Assembly (NCBI GenBank): GCA_937976375.1
Contig: CALJRU010000028.1
Span: 1-64,000, forward strand
From: an uncultured Peptococcaceae bacterium
GTDB taxonomy: Bacteria; Bacillota; Peptococcia; Peptococcales; Peptococcaceae
Direction of reading: 5' to 3'
Length of the DNA stretch: 64,000 nt
Position 1 is the stretch's first letter; every line of letters begins with the position of its first letter. Below, piece after piece: positions 25,246 to 33,141 of this stretch. A program made the position numbers and the translations under genes. The notes under the pieces were generated by a model. The model saw nothing but the letters and a program-made list of their open reading frames with translations, had not been told where the DNA came from and ran no database searches.

Positions 25246-26607
25246 TCAGACCCACCCCTCAGCTTCAGTTGCCAGCTCCCTGTGCACCTTGAAAGCCATC
25301 CACGCAGTGATCATCGCCGTCAACACATCGGCCAATGGCTGGGCATAGAGAATTCCGTTCACGCCCCAGACCATCGGCAGAGAAAGAATCAGCGGCAAAA
25401 AGCAGATGCCCTGGCGGCAAGCACCCAGAAACAAGCCAGCCCGTCCTTTGCCAAGGGCCAAAAACAGCGACGCATACACCGTATGAAAGCCAAACAGCAT
25501 GAACGACAGCCCATTCGCCGCCAGCGTCTTTGCACCCAGGCGGACAATCTCCTCCTGGCCGTTGGCAAAAAGCGTCATGATTGGCGTCGACAGCATTGCT
25601 GCCAATAAGCCTGTCAGAACGCAGAACGCACTGGACCAACGGCATGCGCAGAAAATAGCTTCTCGCAACCGTGAAAAGTTTTTCGCCCCATAGCTGAATC
25701 CTGCCACCGCCTGAAACCCTTTCAGAAAGCCAAACACCACCAGTGTCCCCATGGCCGTGATGCGCGTAACGGCGCCCATGCTGGCAATCAATGCATCCCC
25801 ATACGGATTCGCTGCCCGATTAATGAGAACAATCGACAGACTGGTCAGCAGCTGAAACACCAGCGTCGGCACACCGATCTTCAAAATTTCTGCCATGATG
25901 CGGCGGCTTAGTGAAAAATGTGTGATGCTGAAGGAAAACGCACTCTTTCCACGAAAAACGAACCACAAATACACCAGCGTCGACGCCATTTGAGACACAA
26001 CGGTGGCAATGGCTGCACCTGCTACACCCCACCCCAGGCCATAAATGCACAGCGGGTCCAGGCCAATATTTAACACTGCCCCCAAAAGCATGACACACAT
26101 GGTGGTCTTTGCGGCACCTTCACTGCTCACGATGTTGTTCATCGTTACATTAAATACATTGAAAAGGCAGGAAATCACATAAATGCGCGCGTAAGTCAAT
26201 GCGTATGGCAGAATCGTCGCCGTGGCACCCAGCGACGATAATAGCGGTGCCATAAAAACCGTCGTCCATGCGATCACCACAGCGCCCAACAATACACTGC
26301 TGAACAACGCCGTGCTGGCGACCTGGTTGGCCAGCGCCCGATCGCCGCGCCCCAAAAGCCGCGACAGAAACGACGCTGCCCCATTTCCAAACATCAGCCC
26401 CAGCCCAACAATCACCTGTCCTAACGGAAAAACAATAGAAACAGCTGCCAGCTGCCGCTCACCAAGACCACTCACAAAATACGCATCCACCAGATTGTAC
26501 AGTGCATTGATCAGCATGCCAATCATAATCGGAATGCCCAACGCCATCAACGCCTTAGCCAGCGGCGCACGTCCCAAAAGTTCCAATTTATTTGTCGAAT
26601 TGCTCAT
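25246..26607 (-). CDS. MATE-family multidrug efflux protein
   Basis: A 453-residue MATE (NorM/DinF-type) antiporter with about 12 membrane helices in two related halves. It opens NKLELLGRAPLAKALMALGIPIMIGMLINALYNLVDAYFV (split over helix 1) and carries SFLSRLLGRGDRA in the first half and GFSYGAKNFSRLREA in the second. It exports drugs or metabolites with Na+ or H+. It is divergent from a PadR repressor, and two copies of a palindrome ACTATAA-T-TTATAGT lie in its promoter and leader, so it is very likely the main PadR target. AAAGGAG precedes the ATG. Confidence 0.93.
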   Translation of the reverse strand: MSNSTNKLELLGRAPLAKALMALGIPIMIGMLINALYNLVDAYFVSGLGERQLAAVSIVFPLGQVIVGLGLMFGNGAASFLSRLLGRGDRALANQVASTALFSSVLLGAVVIAWTTVFMAPLLSSLGATATILPYALTYARIYVISCLFNVFNVTMNNIVSSEGAAKTTMCVMLLGAVLNIGLDPLCIYGLGWGVAGAAIATVVSQMASTLVYLWFVFRGKSAFSFSITHFSLSRRIMAEILKIGVPTLVFQLLTSLSIVLINRAANPYGDALIASMGAVTRITAMGTLVVFGFLKGFQAVAGFSYGAKNFSRLREAIFCACRWSSAFCVLTGLLAAMLSTPIMTLFANGQEEIVRLGAKTLAANGLSFMLFGFHTVYASLFLALGKGRAGLFLGACRQGICFLPLILSLPMVWGVNGILYAQPLADVLTAMITAWMAFKVHRELATEAEGWV

Positions 26608-26636
26608 CGTCGTACTCCTTTCATCTAAAACATACT

Positions 26637-26650
26637 ACTATAATTTATAG
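26637..26650. promoter_or_regulatory. PadR operator site A
   Basis: ACTATAATTTATAG, one base short of the full 15-base palindrome of site C. It lies downstream of the MATE -10, in the leader. Confidence 0.7.
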
Positions 26651-26668
26651 CATAGCCATGCGTTGCTC

Positions 26669-26697
26669 ATGCTACTATAAATTACAGTAGTTGTCAA
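26669..26697 (-). promoter_or_regulatory. Promoter of the MATE exporter gene
   Basis: TTGACA (26692-26697) and TAGCAT (26669-26674), 17 bases apart on the minus strand. PadR operator B fills the spacer. Confidence 0.75.
26674..26688. promoter_or_regulatory. PadR operator site B
   Basis: ACTATAAATTACAGT, within a longer near-palindrome (CTACT to AGTAG). It sits between the -35 and -10 of the MATE promoter, a position that would block RNA polymerase. Confidence 0.75.
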
Positions 26698-26721
26698 GCA
26701 GATTTCTTTTTTGAGCCCTTC

Positions 26722-26750
26722 TTGACAAAAACCACGAATCTAAATACTAT
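26722..26750 (+). promoter_or_regulatory. padR promoter
   Basis: TTGACA (26722-26727) and TACTAT (26745-26750), 17 bases apart. Operator C overlaps the -10. Confidence 0.8.
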
Positions 26751-26760
26751 AATTTATAGT
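26746..26760. promoter_or_regulatory. PadR operator site C (perfect palindrome)
   Basis: ACTATAATTTATAGT, a perfect 15-base palindrome overlapping the padR -10, implying autorepression. Confidence 0.8.
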
Positions 26761-26801
26761 GAACAGCATCGCACACGACAGGCTGTAGAAAGGAGCAACT
26801 T

Positions 26802-27332
26802 ATGTCCACCATTGACCTAATCGTTTTGGGTATGCTGAAAAAAGAACCGCTGAGCGCCTACGACATTCAAAAACTCGTCGAGTATCGAAACATTTCCCGC
26901 TGGGTAAAAATCAGCACGCCCTCTATTTATAAAAAAGTGATCCAGCTCGAAAAGAAGGGACTGATCTCCGGCACCGCCGTCAAAGAAGGAAAAATGCCGG
27001 AAAAAGTCGTCTACACCTTGACCGACGCTGGACACGCCGAATTTGAACGGCTGATGGTCAGCATCGCAGCTCAGCCCATTCATCTGTTTTTGGATTTCAA
27101 CGCAGTGATCGTCAATCTCGACGCGCTGCCACCAGAAGAACAGCAGGCACGCCTCGCCGATATTGAAAAAAACGTTGGCATTCTCAAGGCCTATCTCGAA
27201 GACAACCTCACCGAAAAAGAACAGCTGCCGGAAATTCCAGCAACCGGCCTCGCCGTGCTCAAACAGCAGCTGATTCTCGCCAACGCCATTGAGGAATGGC
27301 TGATGTCTCTCAAAAATATCAATCAACCTTAG
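26802..27332 (+). CDS. PadR-family transcriptional regulator
   Basis: A 176-residue repressor. An N-terminal winged helix (DLIVLGMLKKEPLSAYDIQKLVEYRN and the wing KVVYTLTDAGHAEFERLM) is followed by an alpha-helical dimerisation domain (about 95-175), as in PadR subfamily 2. PadR proteins usually repress drug or phenolic-acid defence genes and are released by the compound. It is divergent from the MATE exporter, with palindromic operators in both promoters and a related site before the ChrA pair downstream. AAAGGAG lies 8 bases before the ATG. Confidence 0.92.
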   Translation: MSTIDLIVLGMLKKEPLSAYDIQKLVEYRNISRWVKISTPSIYKKVIQLEKKGLISGTAVKEGKMPEKVVYTLTDAGHAEFERLMVSIAAQPIHLFLDFNAVIVNLDALPPEEQQARLADIEKNVGILKAYLEDNLTEKEQLPEIPATGLAVLKQQLILANAIEEWLMSLKNINQP

Positions 27333-27390
27333 ACTTCTCACTGCTTTCACGACGATAAAAAACCTTTGTTGTACAGAAGCACGCAGGCAT

Positions 27391-27405
27391 ACTATAATTT
27401 TTAGT
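27391..27405. promoter_or_regulatory. Possible PadR operator site D
   Basis: ACTATAATTTTTAGT differs from the perfect site C palindrome at one base. It lies about 30 bases before the first chrA gene and near a possible -10, which would place the ChrA pair under the same repressor. Confidence 0.6.
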
Positions 27406-27436
27406 ACAGACTTTGCTGCAACGAAGGAGGAAGAAG

Positions 27437-28003
27437 ATGGAAGAAGAAAAGGTTTCTCTATGGAAATTGTTCTGCGCCACATTTACACTGAGCGCGTTCA
27501 CGTTCGGCGGTGGGTACGTCATTATCTCACTGATGAAGGATCGCTTTGTGGATAAATACCACTGGCTTGAAGAAAACGAGATGTTGGATATGGTCTCGAT
27601 TGCTCAGTCAGCGCCAGGGCCAATCGCCGTCAACGGCTCAATCATCACGGGCTACAAACTGCGCGGCATTCTTGGTGCCTTGGCAACGACGTTTGGCACA
27701 GTATTGCCACCGTTTTTAATCATTTGCGTGGTATCCTTGTTTTACGATGCCTTTGCGGATAATTTTGTGGTCAGCGAACTGTTGGAAGGCATGCAGGCTG
27801 GTGTCGGTGCGGTCATTGCTTCTGTGGTCTACGACATGGCTGCCGGTGTGGTCAAAGGGCGCTCTCCTTTTGCTGATGTGATTATGGTCATTGCTTTCAT
27901 TGCTACTTGCGTCTTCAAAATCAGTGTTGTGGACATTGTCATCGCCTGCATCATCCTCGGCATTATCCGTACCCTGCTCTTAAAAAGGGAGGGGAACCAA
28001 TGA
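27437..28003 (+). CDS. chrA: Chromate transporter-family subunit (N half)
   Basis: A 188-residue membrane protein with one CHR domain. The motif FTFGGGYVIISLMKDRFV is near residues 19-36 and SAPGPIAVNGSI near 60. It corresponds to one half of full-length ChrA; short ChrA proteins work as heterodimers with a second short copy, here the next gene, which overlaps it by the ATGA motif. The family exports chromate in some bacteria; the physiological anion in anaerobes is uncertain. The ATG at 27437 follows GAAGGAGGAAG. A PadR-like palindrome lies upstream. Confidence 0.9.
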   Translation: MEEEKVSLWKLFCATFTLSAFTFGGGYVIISLMKDRFVDKYHWLEENEMLDMVSIAQSAPGPIAVNGSIITGYKLRGILGALATTFGTVLPPFLIICVVSLFYDAFADNFVVSELLEGMQAGVGAVIASVVYDMAAGVVKGRSPFADVIMVIAFIATCVFKISVVDIVIACIILGIIRTLLLKREGNQ

Positions 28004-28566
28004 TTTATTTGCAATTATTTATTAGCTTCTTTAAAGTTGGGTTATTCAGTTTCGGCGGCGGTTATGCCGCCTTGCCACTGATTCAGGATCAAATTGTGAC
28101 CAATAATAGCTGGATCAGCATGGAAGAATTTACCCACTTAGTCACTATTTCTCAAATGACACCTGGTCCTATTGCCATCAATGCAGCCACTTTTGTCGGC
28201 ATCAAAGTAGCTGGCCTTCCTGGCGCTGTGATGGCAACCATTGGCTGCATCGCGCCATCGTGCATCATTGTCACCATTCTGGCGATTCTCTATCTCAAAT
28301 ACCGCAACGCCAGCGGCCTGAAAAGCATTCTCAGCACACTGCGTCCGGCTACAGTGGCACTTATTGCCTCTGCTGGCGTCTCCATCTTAATTACAGCCTT
28401 TTGGGGAACAGATGCAATCATTGATTTCGCTCAGACCAATTGGCTCATGATCGCCATTTTTGCACTGTGCTTTGTGCTTTTGCGCAAAACCAAACTTGGC
28501 GCAGTGCCGACCATGGTGCTGGCTGGCATCATCAATCTCTGCCTAGCACTGCTTGGCATTGGATAA
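28000..28566 (+). CDS. chrA: Chromate transporter-family subunit (C half)
   Basis: A 188-residue partner CHR-domain protein. SFGGGYAALPLIQDQIV is near residues 17-33 and MTPGPIAINAATFVG near 58, with about six membrane segments. It overlaps the preceding chrA gene by four bases (ATGA), so the two are made in equal amounts and probably form one transporter. GGGAGGGG lies before the ATG. A strong terminator follows. Confidence 0.9.
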   Translation: MIYLQLFISFFKVGLFSFGGGYAALPLIQDQIVTNNSWISMEEFTHLVTISQMTPGPIAINAATFVGIKVAGLPGAVMATIGCIAPSCIIVTILAILYLKYRNASGLKSILSTLRPATVALIASAGVSILITAFWGTDAIIDFAQTNWLMIAIFALCFVLLRKTKLGAVPTMVLAGIINLCLALLGIG

Positions 28567-28573
28567 AAAAATG

Positions 28574-28598
28574 CTCCCCAGTTTGGGGAGTTTTTTTA
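28574..28598 (+). terminator. Terminator of the chrA pair
   Basis: CTCCCC/GGGGAG stem with a 5-base loop followed by seven T. Confidence 0.92.
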
Positions 28599-28715
28599 TT
28601 GAACGCTGGTTAATTTTTCGGCCTCTTTTACTAACGACGCATCACTGGTTTTTTGATGCTCTCAGCGCTATACTGAATTCAACAGGTACCTGAACATCCA
28701 CAGGAGGAATCCACT

Positions 28716-29786
28716 ATGAACATTGCCGAACAAATCCGCAATTATCGTAAAGAAAACGGTTTCACTCAGGAACAGGTCGCCACGATGCTTGGTGTCACTG
28801 CACCAGCAGTGAACAAATGGGAACGCGCCGTCACCATGCCGGACATCACCCTGCTGCCAGCATTAGCGCGACTGTTGAAGATTGACATGAACACCCTGTT
28901 CTCCTTTCACGAAGAACTGACCGATGTTGAAATCGCGGCCTTTGTCAACGCGCTCTACGACCAAGCCATCAACGACGATACCGCTGGAGCCTTTGCGGCC
29001 GCTGAAGAAAAAATCCGTGAATACCCACACTGCGAACGGCTCATCTACACCAGTGCCACCATGCTCAACGCAGCTTTAACCCTCTCCACCATGCCGCTGG
29101 AAGAGAAAACGATTTACGAGGAAAAAATCGCCGCCTGGTTTGAACGCAGCGCCGAAAGCGACGACGACGCTCTGCGCCTTGCCTCGCGCTGGCAGCTCGC
29201 AACCTTGGCTCTAAGCAGCGGCAATCTGGACCGCGCCGAACAGCTGATTGATCAGCTGCCAGATACCGACGCTGACAAAGACCTGCTCACCATCCGCCTG
29301 CTGGCTGCCCGCAAGGACTACGATGCCGCCGCCTTGATGAGCGAATCCCAAGTGCTCGCCAAAGTCATTGCGCTGCATTCCCAGCTGATGCAGCTGATTG
29401 AATTTGAAGTGAAAACCGGCCACAACGATGAAGCCGCCGCCATCGCTGAAATGACCAGCCGTCTGGTCACCCTCTTTGGACTCTGGCCTCATGAGGCAGC
29501 GAGTCCGCACCTCGTTCTGGCACTCGCGCAAAAAGACCGCGATGCCGCCCTACATGCCATGAGCACCATCTTCTCTGCACTTCAGGTGTCTTGGAGCTGC
29601 AGCACCCTGCCTCATTTTTATCGTCTCGCCGCTGCCGACCGACTGCCAGACATCACTTCCACCTTCACCACCGCTTTCGTGCGGGAAATGCAGTCTCAAT
29701 CGGAATACGACTTTCTGCGTGATGACCCAGTCTTTCAAGAGCTGCTTTCAAACGCAGAAACAGAGAAGGCAACACTCTCCCTTTGA
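28716..29786 (+). CDS. XRE-family regulator with long helical C-terminus
   Basis: A 356-residue protein. The N-terminal helix-turn-helix of XRE/Cro type covers about 5-58 (RKENGFTQEQVATMLGVTAP then AVNKWERAVTMPDI). The remaining 290 residues are alpha-helical and rich in alanine, leucine and acidic residues, suggesting TPR-like repeats. Such proteins in Bacillota often answer to a peptide or to a partner protein. It is monocistronic, with no obvious target next to it. AGGAGGA precedes the ATG. Target and ligand unknown. Confidence 0.8.
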   Translation: MNIAEQIRNYRKENGFTQEQVATMLGVTAPAVNKWERAVTMPDITLLPALARLLKIDMNTLFSFHEELTDVEIAAFVNALYDQAINDDTAGAFAAAEEKIREYPHCERLIYTSATMLNAALTLSTMPLEEKTIYEEKIAAWFERSAESDDDALRLASRWQLATLALSSGNLDRAEQLIDQLPDTDADKDLLTIRLLAARKDYDAAALMSESQVLAKVIALHSQLMQLIEFEVKTGHNDEAAAIAEMTSRLVTLFGLWPHEAASPHLVLALAQKDRDAALHAMSTIFSALQVSWSCSTLPHFYRLAAADRLPDITSTFTTAFVREMQSQSEYDFLRDDPVFQELLSNAETEKATLSL

Positions 29787-29858
29787 TGCCGCCAAATGAC
29801 AAGTGCTGCAAAATGTTCCGTTGAGATTCATTCTCTTGATGTTTTTTATTGAACGGTC

Positions 29859-29888
29859 TTGTCCTATACAATTGAAAAGTGTTATGAT
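29859..29888 (+). promoter_or_regulatory. Probable promoter of the XRE-cupin regulator
   Basis: TTGTCC (29859-29864) and TATGAT (29883-29888), 18 bases apart. Confidence 0.5.
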
Positions 29889-29929
29889 GAATACACGTAA
29901 TCAATTTGTTTTATGGACGGGGGATTCCT

Positions 29930-30481
29930 ATGGCACTTTTTCATGGGAGCAGACTGCGCGAACTGCGCAATAGCAAAAAAATGAGCATTGCGGAGCTGGC
30001 GAAACGCTCAGAAGTCAGTACTGGCTTGATCAGCCAAATCGAACGCGAAATGGTCATTCCTTCTGTGGTCAGCATTTGGCGATTGGCGCAGGCGCTCGAT
30101 ACCAATATCAATTACTTTTTCGATGAAGACGAAGCCGATGACAAAGTCATCATTCGCAAAAATGATCACCGTGTGGTGATTCTCTATGGCAACAGCAGCT
30201 ATTATAAGTTGCTCAGCTCCAGTTCACCAGAACGGCTGCTCGATATGACAGAAATCACTTTAAAAAGCGGCTGCGCTTATGAGCAGACACCGCTGACACA
30301 TGACGGTGAGGAATGTGGCTATGTCTTGAAAGGACAGCTCACCGTCTTTCTAAACGGCAAGGAATATGTCCTTGAAGAAGGCGACAGCATTTACTTCAAC
30401 AGCACGCTGCCGCACAAATACATCAACAATGGAGATATAGACTGTGTCTCTATCTGGGCCATGACACCAGCGTTTTTCTAA
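29930..30481 (+). CDS. XRE-cupin transcriptional regulator
   Basis: A 183-residue regulator. The helix-turn-helix covers about 7-62 (SIAELAKRSEVSTGLISQIE then PSVVSIWRLAQALD). A C-terminal cupin covers about 105-178 (EECGYVLKGQLTVFLNGKEY and EGDSIYFNSTLPHKYIN), a layout typical of PuuR/SutR-like regulators that sense small metabolites. I take the ATG at 29930 because GGGGGA lies 6 bases before it. It converges with an M19 dipeptidase/DUF819 transporter operon, the natural candidate target. The ligand is unknown. Confidence 0.88.
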   Translation: MALFHGSRLRELRNSKKMSIAELAKRSEVSTGLISQIEREMVIPSVVSIWRLAQALDTNINYFFDEDEADDKVIIRKNDHRVVILYGNSSYYKLLSSSSPERLLDMTEITLKSGCAYEQTPLTHDGEECGYVLKGQLTVFLNGKEYVLEEGDSIYFNSTLPHKYINNGDIDCVSIWAMTPAFF

Positions 30482-30490
30482 TAACAAAAA

Positions 30491-30523
30491 AGCGTTTTCC
30501 GCGATTGGATCGCGGAAAACGCT
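30491..30523. terminator. Bidirectional terminator
   Basis: A perfect 15-bp stem (30491-30505 with 30509-30523) with A-run on the left and T-run on the right. It serves both the XRE-cupin gene and the converging dipeptidase gene. Confidence 0.93.
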
Positions 30524-30527
30524 TTTT

Positions 30528-31553
30528 TTATTGAAGCACTTGCTGTATCACTCGATGCCAGTTTTTATAAGCGATTTTTTCGACGTCTTCTTCGCTGAAA
30601 CCAGCTTGGCGCATTTTTTCCATAAGCGTTGGCACCTGCAGGCAGTTTTCCAGCCCTTCAGTCGCAGCATTCACTTCGCTGCTAAAGCTGCCGGCGGTCT
30701 CATCTGCAAGAAAATCGGTGAAATCAAAGCCAAAGGCAATGTGATCAACACCAATGAGATCTGCCATGTACAACGCATGTTGAATCAGCTGATCGCTGGT
30801 CTGCAGCGCACGGTCACGGCTGATAAATTCATTGAAGGCATTGAGTCCCACAAAACCGCCGCTTTCGGCGATGGCCTTTAACTGATCGTCACGAAGATTG
30901 CGCGGTACATCAGCCAATGCACGCACATCAGAATGAGACGCAATGATTGGACAGCTTACTGTGTCGACCACACCCCAAAACGATTTTTCATTGAGATGCG
31001 ACACATCAACGATCATGTGCTTGGCTTCCATGTGACGCAGCATTTTTTTACCAGCTTCCGTCAAACCATGATCGGGATTACCGCCAGCGCCCGAGGCCAG
31101 GCAATTCTCTTCATTCCAGGTCAGCATGGCATGACGCAGTCCAAAGTCATACAAAGCGTCAAGCTTATCGGTGTCTTCGCCGATGGCACTCAGCCCTTCT
31201 GCCCCTAATAGAATGTAAAAGTTGCCCGCTGCTTTAGCAGCTTCTATGTCTGCCATGTTTCGTACCATAACGGCACCTTGGCACTCATCCATTTCATCTT
31301 TAACCGCAACCAAGAGCTGCTCTAAGCGTTTTGCATAGTTGCTGGTGTACGGCGGGTCAATCCAAAGCACTGCGCAGCTTCCTTCTATGCCGCTTTTCTT
31401 CAATCGTTCCAGATGATGGTGTTCGAGAACGTGTGTTTCTCCCTCCAGCCTTTTCACCAACACATCTGTAAAAATATCCGTATGTCCATCAAATACCACA
31501 AAATCATCTTCTTTCTTAACTATATTATCATCATTTTCTGACCCTGCACGCAT
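30528..31553 (-). CDS. Membrane-dipeptidase-family (M19) peptidase
   Basis: A 341-residue M19 renal-dipeptidase-type metallopeptidase. The zinc motif FDGHTD is at 21-26, with LLGAEGLSAIG mid-protein carrying the bridging glutamate. The histidines of DVSHLNEKSFWGVV and IIASHSDVRALADVPRN complete the site. It cleaves dipeptides, including ones with a D-residue at the second position. The ATG at 31553 shares one base with the stop codon of the DUF819 transporter gene. The pair therefore looks like a dipeptide uptake-and-hydrolysis unit. No signal peptide is seen, so it is cytosolic. Confidence 0.9.
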   Translation of the reverse strand: MRAGSENDDNIVKKEDDFVVFDGHTDIFTDVLVKRLEGETHVLEHHHLERLKKSGIEGSCAVLWIDPPYTSNYAKRLEQLLVAVKDEMDECQGAVMVRNMADIEAAKAAGNFYILLGAEGLSAIGEDTDKLDALYDFGLRHAMLTWNEENCLASGAGGNPDHGLTEAGKKMLRHMEAKHMIVDVSHLNEKSFWGVVDTVSCPIIASHSDVRALADVPRNLRDDQLKAIAESGGFVGLNAFNEFISRDRALQTSDQLIQHALYMADLIGVDHIAFGFDFTDFLADETAGSFSSEVNAATEGLENCLQVPTLMEKMRQAGFSEEDVEKIAYKNWHRVIQQVLQ

Positions 31554-32767
31554 CAGCCGCCTAAAATCTGACCAACAAAAGTGCCCGCATAGGTCCCGAT
31601 AATGTAGCCGAAAGTACCTACCAGCATGATCGGCCCAACAATATTGATCCATCCTTTAGAAATCGCCATGGCTGCCGCTGTGGTTGGTCCCCCAATGTTT
31701 GCATTGGAAGCAACAATGATTTCTTCAAGATTGAATTTGAACAATTTCCCAAAAACAAAGCAAACGAGCATGTTGATGGCAATGATAATGGCACAAAGAA
31801 CAAAGAGCAGTGGCGCTTCACGCAGAATCTGTGGAATAGATGCTGGCACCCCGATGACAAAGAAGAAAAGATAGATCAGATATGTGCCCAATTCCTGTGT
31901 GCCAGATGTTTCTTCGAGCTGTTTCGAAAAAGCTGTTGCAACGATCATCGCAATGGTCGTCATGATCAAATATTCATTGCCGAAGAGCCCGTTCAACATG
32001 CTGAATAAAACGTTAGACGTCGGAATGGCTTCTGCCAAGAATCCCGCAATGATCTTAGAAATCCAAACAATGATGGCACTGATCGCCACATCGACAGCAA
32101 TGTCACGCAGAGAGATCGGTTTGCGATCCCAAAAAGCTGCAGCGAGGGTTTTTGCTTCATCACTGACGCCAATATTTTCTACCATATCCATGTGTGGGTG
32201 TTTATAGTGCTTGCGGAAAAACTGGATTCCAGGGATTGCAATTAAGACAAAGAAATAAATGGCCATCATGCAGTTATCTGCCACCGTTGCCGCTGCAATC
32301 ATTTCGCCAGGCACATCAAATGCCTTCGACAGCGCTGCAAAGTTAACACCACCGCCAATGTAAGTCCCTGTCATGGTACCAGCAAGCTCTGCCAAATATG
32401 GAATGTGTCCCTGCAAAACGTAAAAGCCAGCTACAGCACCAAATGCAGTCCCGCATGCTCCGATCAAAAACATGATCAAGAGTTTTCCAGAATCACGCCA
32501 GATCTTACGCATATCACACTGCATCAATAAAAGTGGAATGGCAAGTGGCACCACATAACCCCATACAATATCATCAAACCATGGTGCATGTGTTGGTATA
32601 ATATTAAAATTGGTCAGAACCAAAGCACCAATCAAAGCAATGATGGCACCAGAGATTTTTGACGCCCATGTAAAACGCTGTTCGGCCCAAATTGAAACAG
32701 CAACCCAGCCGCAGGTAATAGCCATGAGTGCCCATGTGTTGTCTGCACTGATTAATGTTGTTCCCAT
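31553..32767 (-). CDS. DUF819-family membrane transporter
   Basis: A 404-residue membrane protein of the DUF819 (YjcL-like) family with about 11-12 hydrophobic segments. Characteristic stretches are PLLLMQCDMRKIWRDSGKL near residue 77 and TGTYIGGGVNFAALSKAF near 133, with NANIGGPTTAAAMA close to the end. Substrates are not established for the family; coupling to an M19 dipeptidase suggests a peptide or amino-acid compound. The ATG at 32767 follows GGGAGGAG. A good promoter and a perfect palindrome lie upstream. Confidence 0.85.
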   Translation of the reverse strand: MGTTLISADNTWALMAITCGWVAVSIWAEQRFTWASKISGAIIALIGALVLTNFNIIPTHAPWFDDIVWGYVVPLAIPLLLMQCDMRKIWRDSGKLLIMFLIGACGTAFGAVAGFYVLQGHIPYLAELAGTMTGTYIGGGVNFAALSKAFDVPGEMIAAATVADNCMMAIYFFVLIAIPGIQFFRKHYKHPHMDMVENIGVSDEAKTLAAAFWDRKPISLRDIAVDVAISAIIVWISKIIAGFLAEAIPTSNVLFSMLNGLFGNEYLIMTTIAMIVATAFSKQLEETSGTQELGTYLIYLFFFVIGVPASIPQILREAPLLFVLCAIIIAINMLVCFVFGKLFKFNLEEIIVASNANIGGPTTAAAMAISKGWINIVGPIMLVGTFGYIIGTYAGTFVGQILGG

Positions 32768-32929
32768 GATTTTCTCCTCCCGTTTTATCCGTGCTTTTGA
32801 TGAACATCGAATAAAGCTTCCGTTTTCTTTGTAGCAAGTATTTTCTGAAAAAACGCTGTGCACATTCCTGACGTCTTTTCACTTTCAAGATAATGAACTG
32901 GATATTCACTATCTTGAATCATTGTCAAT

Positions 32930-32958
32930 ATATTAAACCCTCTTTTTCATAATGTCAA
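32930..32958 (-). promoter_or_regulatory. Promoter of the DUF819-dipeptidase operon
   Basis: TTGACA (32953-32958) and TAATAT (32930-32935), 17 bases apart on the minus strand. This 374-base gap between divergent genes also holds the operator below and the degV promoter; I see no gene in it. Confidence 0.85.
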
Positions 32959-32965
32959 TAATTTT

Positions 32966-32982
32966 ATTGAAATTATTTCAAT
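32966..32982. promoter_or_regulatory. Perfect 17-base palindrome, candidate operator
   Basis: ATTGAAAT-T-ATTTCAAT lies 8 bases upstream of the -35 of the DUF819 promoter. That position suits an activator or repressor, and the XRE-cupin protein at 29930 is the nearest candidate. Confidence 0.6.
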
Positions 32983-33068
32983 ATTTTGAACGCCCGACTC
33001 TTCTTGTATCACACAATCGTAAACCTTTCCTGACATTTATCTGGTTTTCAAAATTATTTAATATCATA

Positions 33069-33097
33069 TTGCCTTCAAATACACTTTCATATAAAAT
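33069..33097 (+). promoter_or_regulatory. degV-like gene promoter
   Basis: TTGCCT (33069-33074) and TAAAAT (33092-33097), 17 bases apart. Confidence 0.7.
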
Positions 33098-33141
33098 AGA
33101 GCGAGAACCTCGGTAGAGGCGAATGAAATGGAGGGTTTCCC

